A stretch of DNA of 64,000 bases, taken from positions 9,468,214-9,532,213 of the forward strand of contig OY482851.1 of NCBI GenBank assembly GCA_960531495.1, written 5' to 3'. Positions within the stretch are counted from its first letter, which is position 1. Every line of letters starts with the position of its first letter. The notes beneath the pieces were generated by a model, which saw nothing but the letters and a program-made list of their open reading frames with translations, was not told the origin of the DNA and did not search any database. Positions 42,470 through 53,599 of the stretch are shown piece by piece. Made by a program: the position numbers and the translations under genes. This DNA is from Zeus faber. Lineage: Eukaryota > Chordata > Actinopteri > Zeiformes > Zeidae.

Positions 42470-43735
42470 TACAACGCATTATTTGTGGATTGAGAAATAC
42501 CTGTATACCTGATTTTTTATTTTATTTGCATTTCGAAACCTTAACACAACTTTGTGTATTATAATATTTATTCTGTTTTGCATTTAGAAATCTTAGCACA
42601 AATTTGTGGATTGTAGTGTTCTGGGTTTTTTTGTGTTTAAAAATCTTAATACAGATTTGTGGATTGTAGCATTTATTCTGGGTTTTTTTTGCATTTAAAA
42701 ATCTTAATATAGATTTGTGGCTTGTAGCATAATTATTATTTTTTTTGCATTGAAAATTTTTAGCACAAATTTGTGGATTATAGTATTTATTGTATTTTTT
42801 AGTTTAATAATCTTGATACAGATTTGTAGATTGTAGTATTTCGGGGGGTGCATTTAAAAACCTTACTACAGATATGTGGATTGTAGTAATTCTGTTTTTT
42901 TTTGCGTTTGAAAATCTTAACATAGATTTGTAGATTGTAGAATTTATTCTGGGTTTTTTTTGCATTTAAAACCTTAATACAGATTTGTGGATTGTAGTAT
43001 TTATTCATTTTTTTGCATTTAAAAATCTTAATAAAGATTTCTGGTGAGTCATGCTCTTTTTTTGCATTTCAATATCTTCACACTTTTGTGGATTATAGTA
43101 TTTATTCTGTTTTTTTATTTGCATGTAAAAACCTTAATAGATTTGGGGTTGTAGTATTTATTCAGGGTTTTTTTGCATTTAAAATCCTAATATCGATTTT
43201 TGGATTGTAGTATTTATTATTTTTTGTTGCATTTAAAACCCTTAATACAGATTTGTGGATTTAAGTATTTATTCAGGGGGGGTTTTTGCATTTGAAAATC
43301 TTAGTAAAGATTTGTGCATTGTAGTATTTATTCTTTTTTTTATAATTTAAAAATCGTAATAAAGATTTGTGGATTATAGTATTTATCCATTTTTTGGGGG
43401 CGGTTGCATTTGAAAACCTTCATACAGATATAAAAAAAAACCTGAATAAATACTACAATCCACAAATGTTGTGGGTTGTAGTATTTATTCAGGTTATCCT
43501 TCAAACCATTATACATATTTGTGGATTGTATTATTTTTTTCAGTTTTTTTTTTAACCTTAATACAGGTTTGTGCATCGTAGTATTTATTCAGTTTGGTTT
43601 TATTGCATTTAAAAACCTTAATACAGATTTGTGGATTGTTTTTTTGCATTTCAAAATCGAAATAGATTTGTGGATTGTTTATTCTGTATTTTTGTATTTA
43701 AAAATCTTTATACCGATTTTTGTAGTCATAGATGA
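42470..43735. repeat. 1.2-kb minisatellite with about 60-bp units
   Basis: Around 20 diverged copies of a unit reading TTTGCATTTAAAAATCTTAA, TACAGATTTGTGGATTGTAG, TATTTATTCTG plus a T run of variable length. The T tract and single-base changes cause most length variation. One unit near 43425-43475 is inverted. It ends about 0.15 kb before the ykt6 5' region. Confidence 0.93.
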
Positions 43736-43829
43736 TAGTAGTTATTCACCTTTTCAATTGGCATGCGCTTCATTTCACTTCTGTGTGTATTGTGACACAG
43801 AATTCCATCGCCTTACATCCGGAACTGTT

Positions 43830-44067
43830 GTTTGCATGTTGCATGTTTCTGACGGAACAGACATTCTGCTGGACCGTCTGAGGGTCGTGACGTGGTGATG
43901 GGCTGTAGTTCGTTAGCAGGGCGGAAAAACTTCTGATTTGGTTCCAAAGTGGCCGTGGTCGAGCATTTTCGGAACACATCGAGCGACCGCAATCCTGTTT
44001 CGCTGCGGATTACGGGACTGCGTGGTTTTGTCGTCGGGACCGAGCTCCGTGTCGCTGCTTTTGGGTG
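43830..44067 (+). promoter_or_regulatory. ykt6 5' region and non-coding exon 1
   Basis: A CpG-bearing stretch without TATA box, typical of a housekeeping gene, ends in TTTTGGGTG followed by GTAAGG, a strong donor at 44067/44068. The next acceptor, CTCCTAATCAG, is at 44191 and opens the exon with the start codon. Transcription start inferred within about 43880-43980. Confidence 0.5.
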
Positions 44068-44237
44068 GTAAGGGCCTCGCCGGGCCAAAGAGCCACGGAC
44101 AACAACAACAACTAGCACATAGCGTTAGCCGTAGTCTGTTAGCATATTTTATCTGCGTCGTAAGCCGCTGTCATGTGTTTCTCCTAATCAGATCACCAGG
44201 GCTCTCTGCGTTCACATCTGGCGTGACTGGCTCCAAC

Positions 44238-45979
44238 ATGAAGCTCTACAGCCTCAGCATCTACCACAAAGGAGCTACGAAAGCCCACCTTCTCAAGTCG
44301 GCCTGCGACTTGTCCTCCTTCAGCTTCTTCCAGCGCTCCAGGTGGGCGTGGCCGGTGGCGGACCACCACCTTTTATTTTTATTTTTTTTAATTAAGAACA
44401 TTGGGACGTTGTTCAATTTTACAGGCTGCCTGCTGGTTCTTAAAATGGCTTGAATTCGGTTTTACAAATAGTGGCCCTTAAAAGGAATCACATAGCCTCA
44501 AATTTGAATTCACGAGGTTACTACTTACTTTTAACATAAACCCTTTTGTCTGATGTATACAGTCAACGTCCTAATACGTCACTTCACACTTACCAACCTG
44601 CTATGTGCACCTGTTCTAGAGGAACCAGTTCCCAATCGCTTATCTTGATATCCGTCCAAAAGGAAGCTGTTATGACAACAGTGCATTCAATTACATGGGT
44701 CATAAGTTTCCCTATTTCTGCCTTATACTTCCCTCTTCCCTGTACCAAATATATAATGCTTACCTTTATACTTAGCTTTACAGTTTTTTGGTTGTGATGT
44801 CTTATTTCTTGTTTGTGTGTGTATGTAGCGTCCAGGAGTTCATGACATTCACCAGTGCCTTGATTGTTGAGCGGACGTCACATGGAAGCCGGGCATCTGT
44901 CAAAGAACAAGGTTTAATATGAGCACGTACAGTGCTGTTTTAATATTATACTTGCTTTGTTCAATTTCCTCATGTGCTTTGCTGTAGATCACCTTTATCT
45001 TTAAAGCACTTGTATATTTTCCTGATCAGCTTTAAGTTCTTTAGTAACCCTGACTCTTTTTTTTTTTTTTTTTTTTTCTTTTAAATATTGCACTGTTTCT
45101 ACCTCCTTCAGAGTATCTGTGTCATGTCCACGTGAGAAACGACAGCCTAAGTGCTGTGGTAATAGCAGATCATGAATACCCACAGAGGGTCTGTTTCACG
45201 TTGCTAGATAAGGTGGGTACAGTCTGCACAGACATTTAAGAGAGAGCAACATGTTTCTTGACCGTCACGGCTTATTCTTCTAACTCTACGATTGAATGCT
45301 CCCCGCTTTTGTAGGTTTTAGAAGAGTTCTCCAGGCAAGTGGACGCTATAGATTGGCCTTCTGGTAACCCTGAAACCATCAACTACAAGGCACTAGATGT
45401 CCACCTTGCTAAATACCAGGTACACTCGGCGAATGAGCTCTTTGATCGGTGGTGATCGACAGCATCATTAAATTATAGACCGGCATTTTTACCGTTTTAA
45501 TTTATAGGCCCATAGCGCTCAGTACGGTTTTAGAATGGGCTGCGGTGGCTGAACGTTTCAGTTTGTTTCCAGAACCCTCGGGAAGCAGATGCCATGAGCA
45601 AAGTACAGGCGGAACTGGACGAGACAAAGGTTATACTGGTAAGGTTTAGAAATCCCACCACCTCCTAAGTGTGACCTACAATAGTACTTCATCCTGGAGT
45701 TTATAATACAGGACATCTTTTGTTTTTAGCACAACACCATGGAAAGCCTTCTGGAGAGGGGGGAGAAACTGGATGATCTCGTGGCAAAATCGGAGCACCT
45801 GGGAAACCAATCAAAAGCCTTCTACAAGACTGTGAGTTTCAGAGGCTTGGGTGTTGAAACGTGAAATTGATTCTCGCTGGACACTCCCGCCCTTTTCTTT
45901 GTGTCTGAATGTGTGCGCGTCTGTCTTAATTTTTGCCCCGCAGGCCCGGAAGCAGAACTCGTGCTGTGAGATCATGTGA
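44238..45979 (+). CDS. ykt6: R-SNARE YKT6
   Basis: Lipid-anchored SNARE for ER-Golgi, endosomal and autophagosome fusion. Coding exons: 44238-44341, 44829-44911, 45112-45212, 45315-45419, 45573-45638, 45730-45831, 45944-45979; 198 residues, as in human. An N-terminal longin domain (MKLYSLSIYHKGATKAHLLK to about residue 125) precedes the SNARE helix, whose zero-layer arginine is in LLERGEKLDDL (Arg 163). It ends CCEIM: the first cysteine is the palmitoylation site and CEIM the CaaX farnesylation box. All splice sites are GT-AG. The start codon follows AACATGA near the beginning of exon 2 (acceptor at 44191). Long 3' UTR to an AATAAA at 47699. Confidence 0.96.
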
Positions 45980-47720
45980 TGCCGCCGTCTCGTCCTCTCG
46001 GATATACCTCTCTCTGCCTTTCCGCTTTTCCTACAACTCCCATCATGCACCATCCACCAGCTCTTAGCACATAAGACGGCGTGAGTGCTGTTCAGACCGG
46101 GCCGGGGTGCCGGGACAAAGCATCTGGGGGTGGAAGCCGGTGGCCAGTCCAGATCTGATCAATCTGGACTCTTGACTGATGGGGGCTGGAGGACGTGGCT
46201 GATGGGGTTTGGTTGGGGGAAAAAGTTAAAAAGTTGAATTGTTTTAACCTTTTCAAAGGGCAAACATCGTTGTGGTGTTTCAATACCAGCTGAGGACTTA
46301 ATAGTGTGATCTTGTATATTGGTGGTGTGTTGTTAAAATCTCTTTGAAAAAATGTTCCCGCATTCAGATTGTAAAGATTCTAAATGGAGTTTGATCTTAG
46401 CTCCCTGGAAATTCTGAAGGGAGATTTACAAATTTTGTCCGTGCTTTTGCTTCAAGATAACCCTGACAATCTGCCATTCTTATCTTTTCGACTAATATGC
46501 CACTTCCAAGGTTGAATCCTACAACGAGTAACTTTTTTTTTTTTAAGGCACGTCTTAATCTGCCCACTAGGTGTCCCTCTTTATTTGCTCCATCTGTTGA
46601 GACATAAGGTTACCTTAATGGTATGTTGGGCCTCACTTTTGAGGTCTTTCCAGTACCTGTAGTTTGAGCTGAGCCAGTAAGTTATATACAGTGCATGTAA
46701 CTGGACCTGTGACGACAAAAAACTGTTTCATTTGTACAGGTCTGAAGCTTAACACTGCATTGTTACACACCTACCTGCAGTATTTTCTGACCGCTGGCGA
46801 ACACTTTAAAACATTCCCACCTTGAATGGTTGCATCATTAGCCGGTGATGATACTGAAGCTCTTACAGTTTGTTGACATTTTGATGAGCCTTTTAATGGG
46901 GTAGGAGTTAGGATGCAGCGTATTGAACATAGATGTGTGTAGATTGAGCCTTATTACCTTACCCTGTGGCATACGTGTGAATCTGTTAATGGTTCTGTCA
47001 ACGAAGGAGAGGGCGAGAGGTCACGTGTGCAGCAGCAGCAGCAGGGCTATCTTAATACACATCAACTAACTTAGACTGATCATTAGATTCCATTATTGTT
47101 TGTACACCTGAGATGTCTTAAAATGTATTTGGCCATTCGGATCGCGGGCCATGGTTCAGAAACACATGCCCGGTATTCATTCCTATTAAAATAAAGGTAA
47201 ATTTGGTCCTTAAATTTAACCCTGGGTCAATGTAGCCTTTCTGACCACGTATTCCAGTTGGACGAGCGCTGTAGATATTAACATTTTCTGATATGCCCGA
47301 AATTATTAAAACCCGTTTTTTGATTCATTTCTGAGGACAGACATGGTATGATACACTCCATCTTGTTTATGTCCCTTGTCAGTACCACTAAAGTGCTCCA
47401 TTTGGTTTAGATAGACCTCTGAACGGACTGAAACCCTTTTACATTGACACACTGCTCCTAGTGCTCAAAGTGAAGAACTATTGATCAACCTTTGACAAAG
47501 AGATGCCTTTGGTATTGTATTTTAGATGTCTTCTGCTTTGTTTCTGCTGTGTATCTGACTTGTTTGTAAGCAACACTAGTGTGTACATGCGTGTGTGTGC
47601 GCGAGAGATCTTGGTGTGTGTGCGCGCGTGCTGCTTTTACAGTATAACCATCTGTGCAATAGCTCTGCAGACTGTGTGTTTGTTATTTTGTTGGGAGAAA
47701 TAAACAGCTGACGACGTTCC
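45980..47720 (+). other. ykt6 3' UTR
   Basis: About 1.7 kb without an open frame of note, ending with AATAAA at 47699-47704. The extent is inferred from the absence of an earlier clear poly(A) signal. Confidence 0.5.
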
Positions 47721-48079
47721 ACCCTCTTATTCGGCGCGGTCTGCCACGCAACGCTTGCCCTGTTTTCGGCGTGCGACATTTTGATGAAAGGCCCAAGTTC
47801 AAGTGCAAACTTTTCAAACACGTGGCCGGTCTAATCCATCTATTTTTCAGCCGTTAACGTCGGGTGTGCAAACATAAAACCGAACAAGCCGCGGCACGGC
47901 TAACCAGATAAACGTAATCGTACGTTTATCTCGTTTAATACTTGGGAACATTCTGTCGCTTCCACAAACTGTTTACAGAGCAAGTCATCTAGTTCAGATA
48001 AACACAGTGGTCACATGACTTTTTTTGGAGGGTGGGGTGGGGGGGGGGGGTACTCATTAGTTGATTCTTTCCAAGTGAG

Positions 48080-48448
48080 CTGGTCGGGTTTCGCCGGGAA
48101 TAAAGGCTCCAGACAGCACAACCAGATTTTCAGGATATCCGAGAAGGATGATTATTGGGCCGCGGTGGCTCAGGGTCCCACCCAGAGCTGGAGACGACCC
48201 CCCCCCCCCCCCGCCCTCCCCGGGGGAGACGTCTTTTCTCCTCCCCCCGGCCACCTGACGAGGCTCCGCTCCGAGGAGAGCCGTGCACCGCAGGCTGCCC
48301 TGATTGGATCTCCGCGCCGGCGCCGAAATGCAGGTAAAAGCGGCGAGAAGGTAAACGAGCTCCGACATGGAAGTCCGGCACAGAGAAGTCTGATCGACGG
48401 TGGAATCTCGGCGCCGCCGCTCGGTGTGTGAAGATCTCCAGACGCCCC

Positions 48449-48479
<31 letters not shown>

Positions 48480-48760
48480 GTTTAAAAAAAATGCAGATGC
48501 ATGCGTCGACGTTTAACGTGCGTCGGTTTCGTTGTCGCCGGTGGAGATTTATTCGGTTATTCCCAACGAACGGTCGACGCGGGCGGGGGCGGGGGCGGGT
48601 GGTGTTTCCAGCCCCTGCAGGCTGCAGCGGAGCCCGAGTGTTTTGGAAATAAAGCGGGACCTGTCTCACATTTTCCACATTCTGGGACTTCCTGCTCCCG
48701 CTCTGCCTGTTCCGCGGCACCAGTGGAGTCACACGATCTTCGCGGTGAAATGGATATGAA
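48080..48760 (+). promoter_or_regulatory. GC-rich island, probable promoter of the small membrane-protein gene
   Basis: CpG-rich DNA with poly-C tracts (48191-48212, 48446-48470), GGGGCGGG repeats (48585-48600) that suit Sp1 binding, and a good donor ATGCAG/GTAAAA at 48333/48334. A first exon ending there could be joined to the exon at 49624, either as 5' UTR or adding Met-Gln in frame. Long open frames across it depend on the poly-C tracts. Confidence 0.45.
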
Positions 48761-49210
48761 TGAATAATATTTCAGTGGTTAAAGTGTTGTGGTGGAGGAA
48801 GTACTGTTCAAGTAATGTTTTGTTACGTGCGAGTGCAAATACCCCGGCGCCGAATTACTTACATCAGCATTTCCACTGAAGTAAAAGTATATTATGTACC
48901 CGCCCTTCAAATGTACTATAATAAAAGATCATAATGCCATAATGCAGCTCACTATACACTCGTATATACTGCTGCATTCGAAATTACTTTGTAAACATGT
49001 GAGATTAAGTAAAATGTGTTTGGCTTTTTCCCTTGATTTAATACTTACGTGTTGGCAACTTGCAACCTGAGGAAAATGTTAAACATAAGGCTGGAAAAAA
49101 AAATGTTAATGGCAGAATTCTATCTCCATCTACTTTTTGTATTTTGAAAATACAGTTTAATTAAATACCGTATCACTGTACTCTACTCACTTGTACTGTG
49201 TTGTCAGCTT

Positions 49211-49243
49211 TGGTCGGTCTGTGCATGTGTGTCTCATGCACAG

Positions 49244-49276
<33 letters not shown>

Positions 49277-49317
49277 CATGCACAGACTGTGTGTGCGTGT
49301 GTGTGTTTCATGCACAG

Positions 49318-49360
<43 letters not shown>

Positions 49361-49491
49361 CATGCACAGACTGTGTGTGCGTCTCATGCACAGACTGTGT
49401 GTGTGTGTGTTTCATGCACAGACTGCGTGTGTGTGTGTGTGTTTCATGCACAGATTGTGTGTGTGTGTGTGTGTGTGTTTCATGCACAGAC

Positions 49492-49525
<34 letters not shown>

Positions 49526-49540
49526 CCTCATGCACAGACA
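49211..49540. repeat. Compound minisatellite: TTTCATGCACAGACTG plus TG runs
   Basis: Nine or so copies of CATGCACAGACTG, each followed by a TG run of variable length (a few to about 18 units) and TTT/TCT. It ends about 80 bases before the first coding exon of the small membrane-protein gene. Confidence 0.95.
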
Positions 49541-49623
49541 GGTTTTTAACACTTAAGCCGGAGCGGTGTCCTGACGCAACCTCTTTTTAAAAACATGAAT
49601 GTGTTTTGTTGTCGCACTTTCAG

Positions 49624-52247
49624 ATGGAAAATTCAAAGCAAATACAGACTTTGAATCACTTAGCTGCCCTTCAAAGAAACGGTGAGGCGCCACCCCTTCG
49701 ACTCTGTCCTAATTTAAGTAGAATACGGCCAAACCAAGGAGTGCAAGTATGTGGTTGTTTTCTGATGAACAGACGTTGTTTTGGTGGCGTGACTGAACAC
49801 ACGGGGATTGAAATGAAATGATCCTTTGCACTTGACCGTCCTGTTTCTTCCCGTGCAGCTTCTTCTGCAGGGGCCACGCGTCCGCCCGTCACAGACGCCG
49901 CCTTCGCAGAGGGAAATGGACTCATCCCAGGTGCGAGCGACCCCGAGTCACACCCGGCGACCCCCCCCCCCCCCCAAGTCAGATACTATAAGACAAATGA
50001 CCAGGCTAAATGGAGTTACAAATCGAGTCCCATACACGTATGACGCTGCGCTGGTTGTTTTTTATTTTTTCCCCGCAACTGTTTGGGACGGTTTCCAGTG
50101 ACGTCATATCACGCAACGTGATCAAAGATCCAGGATCAGTGTGAGGGTTCAGTTCTGAGCTGTTGAAAACAACTCTTCTCTGAGAGTGGACATACTGTAC
50201 ATAGATAGACCTGACACTCCAGCACGTTTATCAGAAACACACACACACACACACACACGTGCAGTGTTTTTGTGGTTTGTGAGGACAGTACACTGCTTAC
50301 CATCCTGTTTTCTTTTTCTCCCAAATTCCCTAAGTAGCAGTTTGGTAAACACTGTATTTATCCCTGAGTGAGTTTACTGTTAAATACACTGTACCCGCTA
50401 TCTTCTGCTCATGACACGTTTTGTTTATCTCCAAAGAGCGACCAGCAGTAACAGAGCGCCGTGGCGTTATTTTACTGTCGACTTGTGGCTGTTTGGATAC
50501 TTACTCGAAAATATTTTATGCCATAATAATGATAACAATAACAGTCAAAGTGAGCATGGTTTATATGGGATAATTGTCATTTAAACGTCCATGGATGCAT
50601 TGTAACATAGTAACCAAGTAAGGGTGAAATGAAAGTCATTCGACATAAATCAATGACATCATTGTTTCGTGGTCATGCAGAATGGGAGATGAAGGTTTCA
50701 TCAGGGTTTGGTCAGAACAACCCCAACGCTCAGAGCCGTTAAAATGAATGAGATGAGACGACACTTTATTCAACTTCACAAGGTGCTGGGAATGGTGCAG
50801 GGGAATCGCATCTTCAAGCACTTCCTCTGACGTTCCTACAGAAGTGGACCTGACCGGTTTTTAATTCTGTCTATTTCTGTTTATGTTGTTGGTATTGGCA
50901 TTAGACTTACAACATATTTCGACAAGTTTTCTCTTGGAGTGTAAGTAAATGTGCTTAAACCCTTTACTTTCTCTCGATCGGGCCTGGTGCGTTTTCATGC
51001 ATCACCTGGGATTTGGTGTTTTTAAGACGCTGTTTGTGTCCTATTCTCCAGGACACATGTTGATGCGAGTGGGGCCGCGGAATTGAAATATGTCGGTTGT
51101 TTTATCAGTTTCATGTTTTTAATATTGATTTACACAAAAAAAGGGATCTCATCATTTTAAGAACAGATTCACCCGTTGCTAAAGTGTCATTTTATATTTA
51201 ATTGGAATATTTTCATGGTCTTCTGGACATAAAATGGAGAAATTCATAAAAAAACAAAACTGGGTTGGATCCCAGACCCCTGCCGGACTTTTAGAAGGAA
51301 ACTTAGAATGACCTCCTGACCTCGGTCAATCAATAACATAACTGTGGGAGAAGGGTTAGAAAACAATCTAATATGGTTTGGACACTAAGGGATTAGAAAA
51401 AAAATTGAAGTTTTTTTTTTTTTTTTAAGGCAAATTAATATAATAAATTGGTAGAGACTAATAGTAGTTTATGGATAATTCTTTCTTTGGTTTATAAATA
51501 TAACTTAATTGACCATTTTGTGTGTGTTTGCAAAACCGCACGTGTCTCCACATGTAAAACTTGATGCTACACAGTGTATGTACAGAGTTTGTTTTCTATA
51601 CATACTATGTGCAATGCATCATTGAGAATTTTTGGCTGCGTGAATTATTGATACAATTACAATTAAAAAAAAGTTGTTTGTTTATCTTAGGTGTATTTTG
51701 TTTCGCCAAATGTGCCTGTAGTTTAAGCGCATTTTTAGGTTTATTGCATATTTCTGATATTTCTTTCATTTTTATTGTGGTAACTTATTATTATTGCCTG
51801 TTGTTTTTTTCTATCTATCTATCTCTATCGTTCTGTCTATCGTTCTATCTTCAGGAGCCATTGCGGCCACGGTGTTCATCTCCTTCCTGCTGTCTCTCTA
51901 CGCCGTCCTGTGGAAGTGCATGGTCTCACCCCCGCAGAGGTACACGGGCTCTAAGTGGATTTCAGCCGAGTATGATTTGATTTCGTCGGCACGGCGATCC
52001 GGCAAAATCCTGCCCGGGTGTCACATGTCTGAACCTTGTATCCACGCTCGCCGTCGCACAAGGACAGATTGTCTCGCGTGGTCATCGCTTTTTCCGCTCG
52101 CTCTGCTCCTCAAATGTAATAACCATATGACGTTACGAGCCCGGGCAGTCAGGTGCGCTCACGGCGGCGCTTTCTCTTTCTGTCTCTCCCCCTTCCAGGA
52201 AGAAAAGGAAATCGAGGATACGGGAGCACCCGAGGACGGCCGTGTGA
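49624..52247 (+). CDS. Small single-pass membrane protein, unrecognised
   Basis: Not recognised. Four exons with GT-AG borders and matching phases: 49624-49681, 49859-49930, 51855-51939, 52199-52247; 87 residues. MENSKQIQTLNHLAALQRN is followed by a short Ala/Pro-rich stretch (SSAGATRPPVTDAAFAEGNG), one hydrophobic segment (about residues 45-66, IPGAIAATVFISFLLSLYAV), LWKCMVSPPQ and a strongly basic tail (RKKRKSRIREHPRTAV). The charge pattern predicts the N-terminus outside or in the lumen and the basic tail in the cytosol; a cysteine next to the membrane could be acylated. The ATG begins its exon directly after TTTCAG, so upstream exons must be 5' UTR or add only a few residues. AATAAA at 53579 is the likely poly(A) signal, beyond a Tc1 relic. 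Confidence 0.7.
49931..51854 (+). other. Intron 2 of the small membrane-protein gene
   Basis: 1.9 kb with a short CA tract (50237-50259) and A/T-rich DNA; no exon or mobile element recognised. It ends in CTAT/CTGT repeats that form the pyrimidine tract of the 51855 acceptor. Confidence 0.55.
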
Positions 52248-52450
52248 GGACCGGCCTCCTGCTGCTGCTGGGGGTGGGTTGGGGGGGGGGGTCAGAGGTC
52301 TGATCTGAGCGGCAGATACAACTTTAGAACTTGTTTCGATTTTTGCACTTGTATCCAACGAATTGAGATTCTTCCAATTTACAAGCAGGCCTCTGGAAGG
52401 TTGTTTTTAGGTAAACGTTACATACCAGCTCATCCCAGAAAGGAATGGCT

Positions 52451-53356
52451 TTACACCGATCAGCCACCACATTAAAACCACCACTAACAACCACTTATAT
52501 TGTGTAGCCCCCCCTTGTGCCGCCAAAACAGCTCTGACCCGTGGAGGCATGGACTCTACAAGACCTCTGAAGGTGTCCTGTGTTATTTGGCACCAAGACG
52601 TTAGCAGCAGATCCTTTAAGTCCTGGAAGTTGTGAGGTGGGGCCCCCATGGATCGGGCTTGTTGTTCCAGCACATCCCACAGATGCTCCATCGGCTCGGG
52701 ACCCTAACCCCACCCATCCACATGATGTAGAAGAAAACAGGATTTGTCGGACCAGGCCACCTTCTTCCATTGCTCCATGTTCCAGTTCTGATGCTCACGT
52801 GCCCATTGTAGGTGCTTTCAGTGGTGGACAGGGGTCAGCATGGACGCTCTGACCGGTCTGTGGCTACACAGTCCAATACTCATCAAGCTGTGATGCACTG
52901 TGTGTTGTGACACCTTTCTATCATAGCAGCATTAACTTTTTCACCAATTGTGCTACAGTAGCTCTTCTGTAGGATTGGACCAGACGGTCTAGACTTCACT
53001 CCCCACGTGCATCAATGAGCCCATGGGCGTCCATGACCCTGTCGCCGGTTCACTGGTTGTCCTTCCTTGGACCACTTTTGGTAGGTACTAACCTCTGCAC
53101 ACAGAGAACACCCCACAAGAACTGTCGTTTTGGAGATGCTCTGACCCAGTCGTCTAGCCATCACAATGTGGTCCTTGTCAAAGTGGCTCAGATCCTTTCG
53201 TTTGACCATTTTTCCTGCTTCCAACACATCAACTTCAAGAGCTGACTGTTCACTTGCTGCCTAATATATCCCACACCCTGACAGGTGCCATTGGAACCAG
53301 ATGTTCAATGTTATCCACTTCACCGATCAGTGGTTTTAATGTTGTGGTGGCTGTAT
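52451..53356 (-). mobile_element. Tc1-like DNA transposon, internally deleted, in the 3' UTR of the small gene
   Basis: Inverted ends share CACCGATCAG and CCACCACATTAAAACCAC (left, 52453 on; right, 53320-53352 in reverse). On the minus strand it keeps the transposase N-terminus ([55 protein letters not shown], 53209-53030) and the C-terminal part (MEHLWDVLEQQARS, NFQDLKDLLLTSW, 52691-52480). A middle section, including part of the DDE core, is missing or scrambled, so it is dead. It belongs to a different Tc1 family from the copy at 11431. Confidence 0.88.
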
Positions 53357-53599
53357 ATCAACTGAATGTTTTTTGTATGTGTGCGCACAATTCTCTTAAC
53401 TTATGCTCTTACTCTATGAAGCTTTATTAGAGATTCTATCCTATATTATATTGCCACTGCACGGAATTATTTTATATTAGAGTTGAATTTAAACACTGTA
53501 TGTCGTTGAACTGTGGATATTCTCTGAAACCCACTTAGTCTTTATTCCTTCACTCAGGACGTTCAAACCGCCCGTCACAATAAACTGTGAACTTTTGCC

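Larger units (their letters stand above)
35479..43880. other. 8.4 kb gap between divergent gck and ykt6
   Basis: No supported gene. It holds a strong hairpin (35780-35859), a CA array (36657-36746), a 14-bp perfect palindromic stem (38007-38039), A/T-rich low-complexity DNA (39350-39990), a decayed LINE (39880-41990) and a minisatellite (42470-43735). The gck promoter should lie close to 35479-35600, but I see no convincing TATA box there. Confidence 0.65.

Noticed and set aside
42470-43735. CRISPR-like regular spacing in the 60-bp repeats
   Set aside because: Units are contiguous and diverged with no unique spacers, in a vertebrate genome; it is a minisatellite.
48130-48732. 200-codon minus-strand open frame across the GC-rich island
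   Set aside because: It depends on translating a poly-C/G tract, has no family resemblance, and lies in a probable promoter island.
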